This document shows positions 1 through 5,556 of a DNA stretch of 5,556 nucleotides, one piece after another. Origin of the DNA: Candidatus Bathyarchaeota archaeon JdFR-04 (GTDB taxonomy: Archaea; Thermoproteota; Bathyarchaeia; Bathyarchaeales; UBA233); assembly GCA_002010925.1 (NCBI GenBank), contig MTLR01000058.1, positions 1 to 5,556 of the forward strand, read 5' to 3'. Numbering within the stretch: position 1 is the stretch's first letter; each line of letters begins with the position of its first letter. The translations under genes were made by a program, and so were the position numbers. The notes beneath the pieces were generated by a model. That model was not told where the DNA came from, made no database searches, and saw only the letters and a list, made by a program, of their open reading frames with translations.

Positions 1-69
1 AAGAAAAGCACCCTAACGCCAAAAGGTCCAGTCTATTTCACTTTAAAAGAGTACTGCCCTCAAGAGTAG
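1..69 (+). CDS. thpR: C-terminal fragment of probable RNA 2',3'-cyclic phosphodiesterase (ThpR/LigT-like), cut by the window edge
   Basis: Frame 1 is open from the first base to a TAG at 67-69 and reads KKSTLTPKGPVYFTLKEY followed by CPQE. The stretch KSTLTPKGPVY strongly resembles the C-terminal strand and tail of archaeal 2H phosphoesterases of the ThpR/LigT type, which act on 2',3'-cyclic phosphate or 2'-5' RNA ends in the cytoplasm. The catalytic HxT/S motifs would lie upstream, outside the window, so activity cannot be judged. The stop lies 6 bases before the CCA-adding enzyme. From memory, thpR next to cca is a recurring archaeal arrangement, and this supports the call. Only 22 codons are visible, so the family name rests on a short motif plus context. 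Confidence 0.7.
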   Translation, partial: KKSTLTPKGPVYFTLKEYCPQE

Positions 70-75
70 AAAACC

Positions 76-1494
76 ATGGAAAAAGAAATCCATGAAATCT
101 TGCAAAAGGTTCTGGAGAGAATTACTCCCAGTAAAGAACAAAGGGAGCAGATAGAGCGCTTAGCAGAAGAGCTTCGGGACAAAGTTTCCAAAACAGCCAA
201 AGAAATGGGAGTTGAAGCCGAAGTGCGTGTTGAGGGTTCGGTTGCGAAGGATACTTGGCTAAGCGAAGAACCGGACATAGATATTTTCATGCAGGTTTCA
301 CCTGAACTCCCTCGCAAAATGCTTGGGAGTGTCTGCTTAAAAATAGCAAGAAAGGCTACTGAGGGGGCAAGAGATATAGAACGTTTTGCCGAACACCCTT
401 ATCTAGAAACTTTCATAGAAAACATCCGGGTCAACATTGTCCCCTGTTATCGAGTCGATAAGGGAGAGTGGAAAAGCGCTACAGATAGAACTCCCTACCA
501 TACAAATTACGTGAAACAGCATCTTAACGCTAGGCTTCGAAGCGAAGTTAGGCTTCTGAAAAAATTCATGAAGGGCACAGATGTTTATGGAGCCGAGATA
601 AAGATCGGCGGCTTCAGCGGATACCTCTGCGAACTTCTAACTATTCATTATGGAAGCTTTCTCGAAGTTTTGAAGAGCTTCGCGGAGTGGAAGGGCAAAA
701 CGGTTATCGACATTGAGGGATATTATGAGCATAGAAATGACGAGCTTCCCCGCCTATTTCCTGAGCCCCTAGTGATGATAGATCCTGTAGATGCTGGAAG
801 AAACGTAGCCGCAGCCGTCCGCAGAGAAAAAATTGACCTGTTTGTGGCTGCTTCAAGAGGATTCCTCAAAAAGCCAAGCCAAAAATTTTTTTATCCACCG
901 CTAACTCAACCCTTAAACGAAACGGCAATAAGACAAAGGATCAAAAGTCGAGGAACAGCTCTACTTTTCTTGGTTTTCGGAAAAGTAAACGCCGTGTCAG
1001 ATGTTTTATGGGGTCAATTATACAAAACACAAAGAGCCCTACGTAAAACAATGGAAAAATGTGATTTTAAAATACTCCGCGCTGGCGCGTGGAGCGACGA
1101 AGAAACCGTGAGTATATTAGTTTTTGAGCTTGAACAAGCCAAACTTCCGCTAGTTAAAAAACATTTAGGCCCTCCGTTGGAGAAGAAAAGTGAATGCGAA
1201 GAGTTTCTGCGGAAATATCTGGATTCAGAAAGGACGGTTTGCGGTCCTTTCGTAGAGGGAGGCAGGTGGGTTGTAGAAATTCAGAGGAGGGAGAATGACG
1301 TTGTGGAACTTCTTCGTAGAAAGTTGGCGGATGGCGGTCGGAGGGTAGGTGTTGCCGAAAGGATAGCAGAAGCCGTTAGGGAAAGATTTGAGGTTTTGCT
1401 GAATGAAAACATATTGAATATTTACGCTTCCAATCGTGGATTCGCCGAGTTTTTAACCGATTTTCTTGCCGGCAAGCCTAAATGGTTAGAATAA
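76..1494 (+). CDS. cca: CCA-adding enzyme (tRNA nucleotidyltransferase), class I archaeal type
   Basis: The 472-residue protein should add or repair the 3' CCA end of tRNAs from CTP and ATP without a nucleic acid template. Class I hallmarks run in order. A nucleotidyltransferase motif with G54-S55 leads to D67 and D69 in EEPDIDIF. VPCYRV (122-127) and DRTPYH (137-142) follow, then GGFSGYLCELL (178-188) and DPVDAGRNVAA (236-246), the last including the Arg/Asn pair equivalent to R224/N225 of the Archaeoglobus fulgidus enzyme. The length is slightly above the usual 440-460. The third catalytic carboxylate (D110 in A. fulgidus) is N120 here, which makes full activity uncertain. ATG 76 is the first possible start after an in-frame TAG at 67-69. 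No strong Shine-Dalgarno precedes it. It is probably co-transcribed with the upstream thpR-like gene, although an AT-rich element at 41-49 could give a leaderless transcript. Confidence 0.95.
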   Translation: MEKEIHEILQKVLERITPSKEQREQIERLAEELRDKVSKTAKEMGVEAEVRVEGSVAKDTWLSEEPDIDIFMQVSPELPRKMLGSVCLKIARKATEGARDIERFAEHPYLETFIENIRVNIVPCYRVDKGEWKSATDRTPYHTNYVKQHLNARLRSEVRLLKKFMKGTDVYGAEIKIGGFSGYLCELLTIHYGSFLEVLKSFAEWKGKTVIDIEGYYEHRNDELPRLFPEPLVMIDPVDAGRNVAAAVRREKIDLFVAASRGFLKKPSQKFFYPPLTQPLNETAIRQRIKSRGTALLFLVFGKVNAVSDVLWGQLYKTQRALRKTMEKCDFKILRAGAWSDEETVSILVFELEQAKLPLVKKHLGPPLEKKSECEEFLRKYLDSERTVCGPFVEGGRWVVEIQRRENDVVELLRRKLADGGRRVGVAERIAEAVRERFEVLLNENILNIYASNRGFAEFLTDFLAGKPKWLE

Positions 1495-1498
1495 GCGA

Positions 1499-2518
1499 CT
1501 ATATGAGCGGTTCAGCTAGGTAGATGTTGTGTTTGTTCGTTAGGATTCGAGCCTTAATTTTTGAGCCTAAGGGGATGCCGTCGGCGTTCACTAACATTAT
1601 AACTCGGTCGTTGTTTGGCGGAACAGCTAGCTTTTCGTGTTTAAGCCATCCTGGAGCCATCACCTTAACGTGGACTGTTTCGAATTTTTTGTACGGAATG
1701 GGAAGCATTAGACGTCTGTGAACTCTGAAGTTTTCCTTACTCAGCTGAAGCTTCACTTTGAAAGCCTCTTCCCATTCTTCGAGCTTACGGCGGAAAGCCT
1801 TCCATGAAACATATTTTACTCCTTTAGGCTTTCGACCATGCTTATGCACCTCGTATTTCTGTATCCCTAGAGGTGGAAACTTTTTGCCAGCACCTACCTG
1901 GATGCTCCATTGGATTATTTTTGGGATTTCTTCATCGTTTATACCGGGAACCCAAACAGGAGCCACAAGCAGGTCAATGTTGGTGTTTTCCACAATGTAT
2001 TTGGCGAGTTCAGTTATACGCGTGATGTCATACCATTCCGTGTCAGTTAATTTGCGCGCTACCTCCGGGTTTAGGGAGTCTATGGAAAGATTTATCCGGT
2101 CCAGTCCAGCGTTGGAAAGCTCGTCTAAAATTTTCTCGGTGAATAAGGCTCCGTGAGTTTGCAGCGAAACTGTTTCAACTCCTTTTATTTGCTTTAGTTC
2201 CTGAACGAGTTCAGTTAAGCGGGGATAAGTGAAAGGGTCGCCCACCGTGTCTATGTGGGCTTCTATGCCATACCGTCCCTTATATTCAACGATTTTCTCC
2301 ATCTCTTCAATTAGATATTCAAGTGAAACTACGTATTCTGTCTGTCTAATTCGTGATTTTGGCCCAGCGTTGGTTGAGCAGAAGATGCATGAAAGAGCGC
2401 AGAGCGTTGTGGGGCGCACTTGAATTATGTTTGTGCCTCGATCGATAAGGCCGAAGGCTATACATCCTACCAGTGGAAGAGGCGGCTCAACCCGGAAAAC
2501 TGGACAATGAGATAGCAT
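1499..2518 (-). CDS. Radical SAM protein of unknown substrate, with a possible TRAM-like C-terminal domain
   Basis: This 339-residue protein has the radical SAM cluster motif CxxxCxxC at C40, C44 and C47, which binds a 4Fe-4S cluster that cleaves S-adenosylmethionine. A GDP motif at 93-95 sits where the family has its SAM-binding GGE-type motif. THGAL (121-125) and NLSIDSL (143-149) are typical later strands of the partial TIM barrel. A motif rich in Gly, Lys and His follows around 218-234 (GIQKYEVHKHGRK). The last ~60 residues are predicted strands resembling a TRAM or OB-like RNA-binding fold; this is tentative. It resembles the archaeal group I remember as COG2100, whose reaction is unknown to me. 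It lacks the extra N-terminal domain of MiaB-like methylthiotransferases. It converges on cca with a 4-base gap and diverges from gins23. The ATG at 2518 has no clear Shine-Dalgarno and a short likely leader. Confidence 0.85.
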   Translation of the reverse strand: MLSHCPVFRVEPPLPLVGCIAFGLIDRGTNIIQVRPTTLCALSCIFCSTNAGPKSRIRQTEYVVSLEYLIEEMEKIVEYKGRYGIEAHIDTVGDPFTYPRLTELVQELKQIKGVETVSLQTHGALFTEKILDELSNAGLDRINLSIDSLNPEVARKLTDTEWYDITRITELAKYIVENTNIDLLVAPVWVPGINDEEIPKIIQWSIQVGAGKKFPPLGIQKYEVHKHGRKPKGVKYVSWKAFRRKLEEWEEAFKVKLQLSKENFRVHRRLMLPIPYKKFETVHVKVMAPGWLKHEKLAVPPNNDRVIMLVNADGIPLGSKIKARILTNKHNIYLAEPLI

Positions 2519-2551
2519 CTTTTAGACGCTTCAAAAATTACGCATGATTGC

Positions 2552-2560
2552 AATTTAATC
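2552..2560 (-). promoter_or_regulatory. Candidate TATA box for the radical SAM gene
   Basis: Read on the minus strand this is GATTAAATT, preceded by a purine-rich GGAAA that could act as a BRE. Its centre is about 38 bases upstream of the ATG at 2518, so a start site some 27 bases downstream would give a leader of about 11 bases. The position fits an archaeal promoter, but the match is weak. Confidence 0.4.
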
Positions 2561-2590
2561 TTTCCAAGCACACTAAACTTTTAGACTACA

Positions 2591-2600
2591 TTTTTTATAT
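2591..2600 (+). promoter_or_regulatory. TATA-box promoter of the gins23-mcm operon
   Basis: TTTTTTATAT lies in the divergent intergenic region and is the best archaeal TATA match in the window. A start site about 25 bases downstream (near 2622-2625) would give a leader of about 30 bases containing the purine-rich GAGGAG at 2631-2636. That possible Shine-Dalgarno is 18 bases from the ATG at 2655, longer than usual. The octamer CCCGAACG follows the TATA box at 2602-2609 and recurs after the TATA-like element upstream of 23S rRNA. A short inverted repeat (TAGCC, AAC loop, GGCTA; 2616-2628) covers the predicted start point. Confidence 0.55.
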
Positions 2601-2654
2601 TCCCGAACGCATAGTTAGCCAACGGCTAGAGAGGAGAAAGGGGAATCCACATTT

Positions 2655-3218
2655 ATGCAGGGCAAAACAAACGTTCACCTAAAGGATTTTGATTTTATAT
2701 TCGAAAACTCCATGGTTAGGGTGATAGCTAACAGAAACTCTCCAGAAATAACGATAGCAGACTTAAAGATAGGTCCTTTCGAGGAGGGAAACGACTATGA
2801 ACTTCCCTTTTGGGTAGCCCGAGAGCTAGAAAAAGCTAGAATGGTGCGTTTCCGACAGGAAGAACTTTTAGATATGCCACAGCTTCACAAAATTCACTGG
2901 AAGGAACGAGTTCAAGGCATAAGTCAAATAGCAGCCCTTCCAGAAAACTTCTATCCAAAACTTCGTTGGTGTCTGGAAAGACTCCGGGAAAACGCAGTTA
3001 AAAATCCAGATAAAATACGGGAATACATGAAAGCCAACCAGCTTGCCCGAGACATAATCAACAACCGAGTTAAAAAAATAGTTTCTCTAGCTTCTATACC
3101 AACTCCTACAAACCAGTTCTTAAAGAACTTAACTGAGGAGGAGCTCCTCCTATATGAACAGCTCCACGGAATAATTTCTGAGTGGAGAGAGAAAATCTTG
3201 GAGGTAAGCAGGGAATGA
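2655..3218 (+). CDS. gins23: GINS complex subunit Gins23 (Psf2/Psf3 type)
   Basis: This is a 187-residue subunit of archaeal GINS, which binds MCM and the Cdc45/GAN-type nuclease to form the active replicative helicase. The N-terminal part (about 20-66) is the small beta-rich B domain. VRVIANRNSPEITIA, GPFEEG (40-45) and ELPFWVARELEKARMVRF (49-66) closely parallel eukaryotic Psf2, which has GPF followed by PLWLA. The rest is the helical A domain, with LPENFYPKL (95-103), a basic helix around 132-146, and the typical NLTEEELLLYEQLH near the end (158-171). B domain before A domain indicates Gins23 rather than Gins51. The length is normal. ATG 2655 is the only ATG, GTG or TTG start after the in-frame TAG at 2616-2618. 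The stop overlaps the mcm start as ATGA, so the two are probably translationally coupled. Confidence 0.9.
   Translation: MQGKTNVHLKDFDFIFENSMVRVIANRNSPEITIADLKIGPFEEGNDYELPFWVARELEKARMVRFRQEELLDMPQLHKIHWKERVQGISQIAALPENFYPKLRWCLERLRENAVKNPDKIREYMKANQLARDIINNRVKKIVSLASIPTPTNQFLKNLTEEELLLYEQLHGIISEWREKILEVSRE
3200..3205 (+). promoter_or_regulatory. Shine-Dalgarno site that sets the mcm start
   Basis: GGAGGT inside the end of gins23 lies 9 bases before ATG 3215, which is ideal spacing. This favours ATG 3215 over the in-frame GTG at 3182, which would place the site inside the coding sequence and add 11 residues unlike other MCM N-termini. Confidence 0.8.
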
Positions 3219-5257
3219 CCGAAGAGGAAATGGAGCTATTAGACCCGCAGGAACAATTCCAAACCCTTTTCAAAAAGGAAAAATACAGGCAAAGAATCTC
3301 CCAGATGCCCCTAGCAAACAAAGCATCGCTTTTAGTTGAATTCATCGACATCGTCTCCTTAGATTCCACACTAGCCATGAGCCTTTTAGAAGAACCAGAT
3401 AAGTATCTGAACTACGCGAGCCGAGCAGCCTATGCCCAACTTCAGATTGAAGATCCAGAATACAGCGAAAAAATAGACAATGTCACGGTGCGGCTAACAG
3501 GTCTACCTGAAACCACTTCTCTGAGGGCTCTGGGTTCGGCAAATATCGGAAGATTGGTAATGGTTGAGGGCATAGTGGTAAGGGCTACTCCTGTCCGTCC
3601 CATGGTTATGCAAGCGGCCTTCCGATGTAAAAGATGCGGCAACATTATGCGCATAAATCAGACCGATGCCTTTCTTCGGGCGCCCTTTGAATGTAGCGAC
3701 CCCGCATGCCGGAGAAAGGGACCTTTTGACTTTATACAGGAGGAAAGCACCTTCATAGACTCGCAGGAGCTTCGGATACAAGAGCGCCCTGAAGATCTTC
3801 CGCCTGGACAGCTTCCCCGCGCCTTAGGACTTAAACTTGTTGGAAGAGACATAGTAGACGTTGCAAGACCTGGAGACCACGTTTCCGTGGTTGGCATAGT
3901 CCGTGCCACAGCGCCCACCCTCCCGCGAGTTGGAAAGCTACGTGTCTTCACGCTCCATTTGGACGTCAACTACATAGACGTTTTAGGAAAAGAGCCGGAA
4001 ATAGCACTTTTATCTCCGGAAGAAGAGGAAAAAATCCTTGAACTTTCAAGAGATCCGTGGATTCACCGCAAAATAATTCGTTCAATAGCCCCCTCCATTT
4101 ACGGGTATGAACACATCAAAGAAGCAATAATGTATCTCCTCTTCGGAGGCACCCCTAAAACGCTTCCTGACATAACCATACGGGGTGAGCTTAACGTCCT
4201 CTTGATAGGCGATCCTGGAACAGCCAAGTCGCAGCTACTCCAATACGTGGCAAGAATAGCCCCTCGGGGCCTTTATACTTCTGGAAGGGGGACTACTGCC
4301 GCCGGGTTAACGGCAGCCGTGATTCGAGAGAGGGGTGGAGGGATGACCCTTGAAGCTGGGGCGCTGGTTCTGGCGGATAAAGGTGTAGCATGCATTGATG
4401 AGATGGATAAGATGCGTCCTGAGGACCGTGTTGCTATACATGAAGCAATGGAGCAGCACACGGTTTCCGTAGCCAAAGGAGGGATAGTTGCCACGCTAAA
4501 TGCTAGAACAGCGATATTAGCGGCGGCTAACCCCGCCTTTGGAAGATACGAGCCTAACAGAATATTCGCCGAAAATGTTACGCTACCCGTAACCATACTT
4601 TCAAGATTCGACCTTATGTTCATACTCAAGGATAAACCGGACAAGGAAATGGACAGCAAAATGTCAGAACATATATTAAACTTACACCGCAAAAGAACTC
4701 CACCTGTAGAACCTCCAATACCATCCGACCTCTTAAGGAAGTACATAGGATACGCAAAAACCCACATAACTCCTGTTCTGACAAGGGATGCCTTAGAAAG
4801 GCTTAAGGAATTCTATCTCTCCATGCGTTCAGCCAGCACCTCAGAAGAAGCCCCTATAACCATAACCGCCAGACAGCTTGAATCTCTTGTCCGCATAGCC
4901 GAAGCCCGCGCCAGAGCAGCTTTACGTAAAGAAGTAACAGCCGAAGACGCCGAGGCAGCCATAGCAATAATGAAAAAATCTCTAGAAGAAGTTGGAATGG
5001 ATGTAGCGTCTCACAAACTTGACATAGACACCGTAATGACGGGAAAACCCAAAAGTCTCAGAGACAAACTTCACACCGTTTTAAACACAATAATTCAAAT
5101 GGAAAGGGAAACAGGAATGGTGGAAAGGGAAATCCTACTCGACGAGCTTGAAACAACCCAACAAATTTCCAGGGTCGAAGCTGAACGGCTAATAAACCGC
5201 TTACTAAAGGAAGGAACAATCTATTCGCCAAGGGAAGGATACATAAAGAGAACCTAG
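3215..5257 (+). CDS. mcm: MCM replicative DNA helicase
   Basis: This 680-residue protein is the hexameric ATP-driven 3'-5' helicase that unwinds the replication fork. The N-terminal domain (about 1-255) contains a zinc ribbon with C138, C141, C160 and C165, and the conserved lid segment DSQELRIQE then PEDLPPGQLPR (about 182-202). The AAA+ domain follows: Walker A GDPGTAKS (332-339, K338), helix-2 insert (about 362-390), Walker B CIDEMDKM (393-400, D395/E396), pre-sensor-1 hairpin with K421, sensor 1 N439 in AAANP, arginine finger R464 in LSRFD, and sensor 2 near R553. The last ~70 residues form the usual winged helix. All key residues are present, there is no intein, and the length is normal. 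It overlaps gins23 by 4 bases. This pairing is known from crenarchaea such as Sulfolobus and implies co-expression of helicase and accessory factor. An alternative GTG start at 3182 is unlikely. Confidence 0.97.
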   Translation: MTEEEMELLDPQEQFQTLFKKEKYRQRISQMPLANKASLLVEFIDIVSLDSTLAMSLLEEPDKYLNYASRAAYAQLQIEDPEYSEKIDNVTVRLTGLPETTSLRALGSANIGRLVMVEGIVVRATPVRPMVMQAAFRCKRCGNIMRINQTDAFLRAPFECSDPACRRKGPFDFIQEESTFIDSQELRIQERPEDLPPGQLPRALGLKLVGRDIVDVARPGDHVSVVGIVRATAPTLPRVGKLRVFTLHLDVNYIDVLGKEPEIALLSPEEEEKILELSRDPWIHRKIIRSIAPSIYGYEHIKEAIMYLLFGGTPKTLPDITIRGELNVLLIGDPGTAKSQLLQYVARIAPRGLYTSGRGTTAAGLTAAVIRERGGGMTLEAGALVLADKGVACIDEMDKMRPEDRVAIHEAMEQHTVSVAKGGIVATLNARTAILAAANPAFGRYEPNRIFAENVTLPVTILSRFDLMFILKDKPDKEMDSKMSEHILNLHRKRTPPVEPPIPSDLLRKYIGYAKTHITPVLTRDALERLKEFYLSMRSASTSEEAPITITARQLESLVRIAEARARAALRKEVTAEDAEAAIAIMKKSLEEVGMDVASHKLDIDTVMTGKPKSLRDKLHTVLNTIIQMERETGMVEREILLDELETTQQISRVEAERLINRLLKEGTIYSPREGYIKRT

Positions 5258-5275
5258 AAGACAATTCAATAACGC

Positions 5276-5281
5276 TTATAA
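5276..5281 (+). promoter_or_regulatory. Candidate TATA box for the 23S rRNA transcript
   Basis: TTATAA sits 18 bases after the mcm stop and about 27 bases before 5303-5308, where the first leader hairpin begins, so spacing and structure agree. The octamer CCCGAACG (5284-5291) follows it. A second AT-rich element, TAATATTTATTA (5292-5303), is an alternative TATA that would start transcription near 5325, inside the first hairpin loop. The presence of a promoter is likely, but which element is used is open. Confidence 0.5.
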
Positions 5282-5307
5282 CACCCGAACGTAATATTTA
5301 TTAGTGC

Positions 5308-5455
5308 GAAGTCGCCCTCAGAATCATTTTGGCGAACTTCAGCCTAAACCATTAGTATGCACTCCCACATGTTCGACCATGACGGGAGGAAGAGGTGTAA
5401 ATGAGCAAGCCTGAAGGCTCTCGCTCATAATGAGCACCATGCAGAGGCAACCTCT
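5308..5455 (+). other. Structured 5' leader of the 23S rRNA transcript, or an unrecognised small RNA
   Basis: Four hairpins can be drawn in a row. H1 is GAAGTCGCC (5308-5316) with GGCG plus ACTTC (5331-5340), 9 bp with one bulged A. H2 is CTCCC and CATG (5362-5371) with CATG and GGGAG (5378-5388), closing a TTCGAC loop. H3 is ATGAGC and AGCC (5401-5411) with GGCT and GCTCAT (5416-5428), a TGAA loop, and possible outer GGTG/CACC pairing (5394-5397 with 5435-5438). H4 is AGAGG/CCTCT (5443-5455) with a 3-base loop. There is no protein-coding frame. I do not recognise 5S, SRP, RNase P, tRNA or a clean C/D or H/ACA box RNA. Position favours an rRNA leader with its own folded elements. Pairings were found by eye and energies not computed. 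Confidence 0.5.
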
Positions 5456-5508
5456 CAGCCACACATCACCAACACGCAAACGCCAAACAGACACCAACCA
5501 AGGCCCGA
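5456..5508 (+). other. A/C-rich spacer just before 23S rRNA, probable 5' strand of the 23S processing stem
   Basis: Between the last hairpin and the 23S start the plus strand is almost only A and C through about 5500, with a single T and four Gs. Such a stretch cannot fold on itself, but it could pair with a G/T-rich strand beyond the 3' end of 23S. Archaeal 23S rRNA is normally excised from a long stem with a bulge-helix-bulge formed this way. The partner strand lies outside the window, so this is an inference. Confidence 0.4.
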
Positions 5509-5556
5509 CATGCCACGCCGTCTGGGGAATGGCTCGGCTTGAGCGCTGAAGAAGGG
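5509..5556 (+). rRNA. 23S ribosomal RNA, 5' end (truncated by the window)
   Basis: AATGGCTCGGCTTGAGCG followed by CTGAAGAAGGG (5528-5556) matches the highly conserved start of archaeal 23S rRNA, usually written GGATGGCTCGGCT with a downstream GAAGGGCGTGGCAAGC. The mature 5' end is placed around 5509 because archaeal 23S normally begins some 20-25 bases before this block; the exact base is uncertain. Only the first ~48 of about 3000 bases are visible. No 16S rRNA or spacer tRNA lies upstream; mcm ends about 250 bases before it. Confidence 0.9.

Noticed and set aside
41..49. CTTTAAAAG as a TATA box giving a leaderless cca transcript
   Set aside because: It lies inside the coding end of the upstream thpR-like gene, and a 6-base gap makes co-transcription the simpler reading; spacing alone is not enough.
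1465..1476. Palindrome CTTGCCGGCAAG near the end of cca, considered as a terminator between the convergent genes
   Set aside because: It is inside the cca coding sequence, has no loop and no following T-run on either strand.
2519..2654. Divergent intergenic region as a replication origin because of the adjacent replication genes
   Set aside because: No repeated origin recognition box motifs and no orc1/cdc6 gene are visible; the AT-rich stretches are explained by two promoters.
3136..3151. Perfect 16-base palindrome AGGAGGAGCTCCTCCT inside gins23, whose CCTCC could pair with the mcm Shine-Dalgarno
   Set aside because: It encodes the family-typical EEELLL segment of gins23, so codon choice explains it, and the pairing to the mcm site is only 5 bp.
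3182..3214. GTG 3182 as the mcm start
   Set aside because: It precedes an ideal Shine-Dalgarno for ATG 3215, and the extra 11 residues do not resemble MCM N-termini.
5363..5414. TTCGACC as a tRNA T-loop, and ATGACG/CTGA as C and D boxes of a guide RNA
   Set aside because: The bases flanking TTCGACC do not form a 5-bp T stem with an acceptor partner, and the box motifs deviate from consensus without a terminal kink-turn stem.
5380..5455. GGGAGGAAG as the conserved region I of RNase P RNA, or part of SRP RNA
   Set aside because: The companion conserved region (ACAGAA-type) and the long SRP helices are absent in the 150 bases available.

Overview
This window looks like chromosomal DNA from an archaeon, most likely a TACK-type lineage such as a bathyarchaeial or crenarchaeal relative; the lineage is an inference. 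The support is a class I (archaeal-type) CCA-adding enzyme, a single archaeal MCM directly downstream of a Gins23-type GINS subunit, TATA-like promoters, and the start of an archaeal 23S rRNA gene. Base composition is moderate and the genes are packed tightly.

Layout from left to right. Bases 1-69 are the last codons of a gene that reads like the C-terminus of a ThpR/LigT RNA 2',3'-cyclic phosphodiesterase. The tRNA CCA-adding enzyme (76-1494) follows after 6 bases. It converges, with a 4-base gap, on a radical SAM enzyme of unknown substrate on the minus strand (1499-2518). A 136-base divergent promoter region (2519-2654) separates that gene from a plus-strand replication operon: gins23 (2655-3218) overlapping mcm (3215-5257) by ATGA. 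After mcm comes about 250 bases without protein-coding sequence. It holds a TATA-like element, a run of hairpins and an A/C-rich tract, and it leads into the 5' end of 23S rRNA, which runs off the right edge.

Functionally, the left part is tRNA/RNA end metabolism, the middle is the core of the replicative helicase (MCM plus a GINS subunit), and the right is the large-subunit rRNA. Three points deserve most attention. The CCA enzyme carries Asn where the family has its third catalytic Asp. The 23S gene lies directly behind mcm with no 16S rRNA or tRNA upstream, so the rRNA genes appear unlinked. The 23S leader is strongly structured and not explained by any RNA family I recognise. I saw no mobile element, CRISPR array or defence system.
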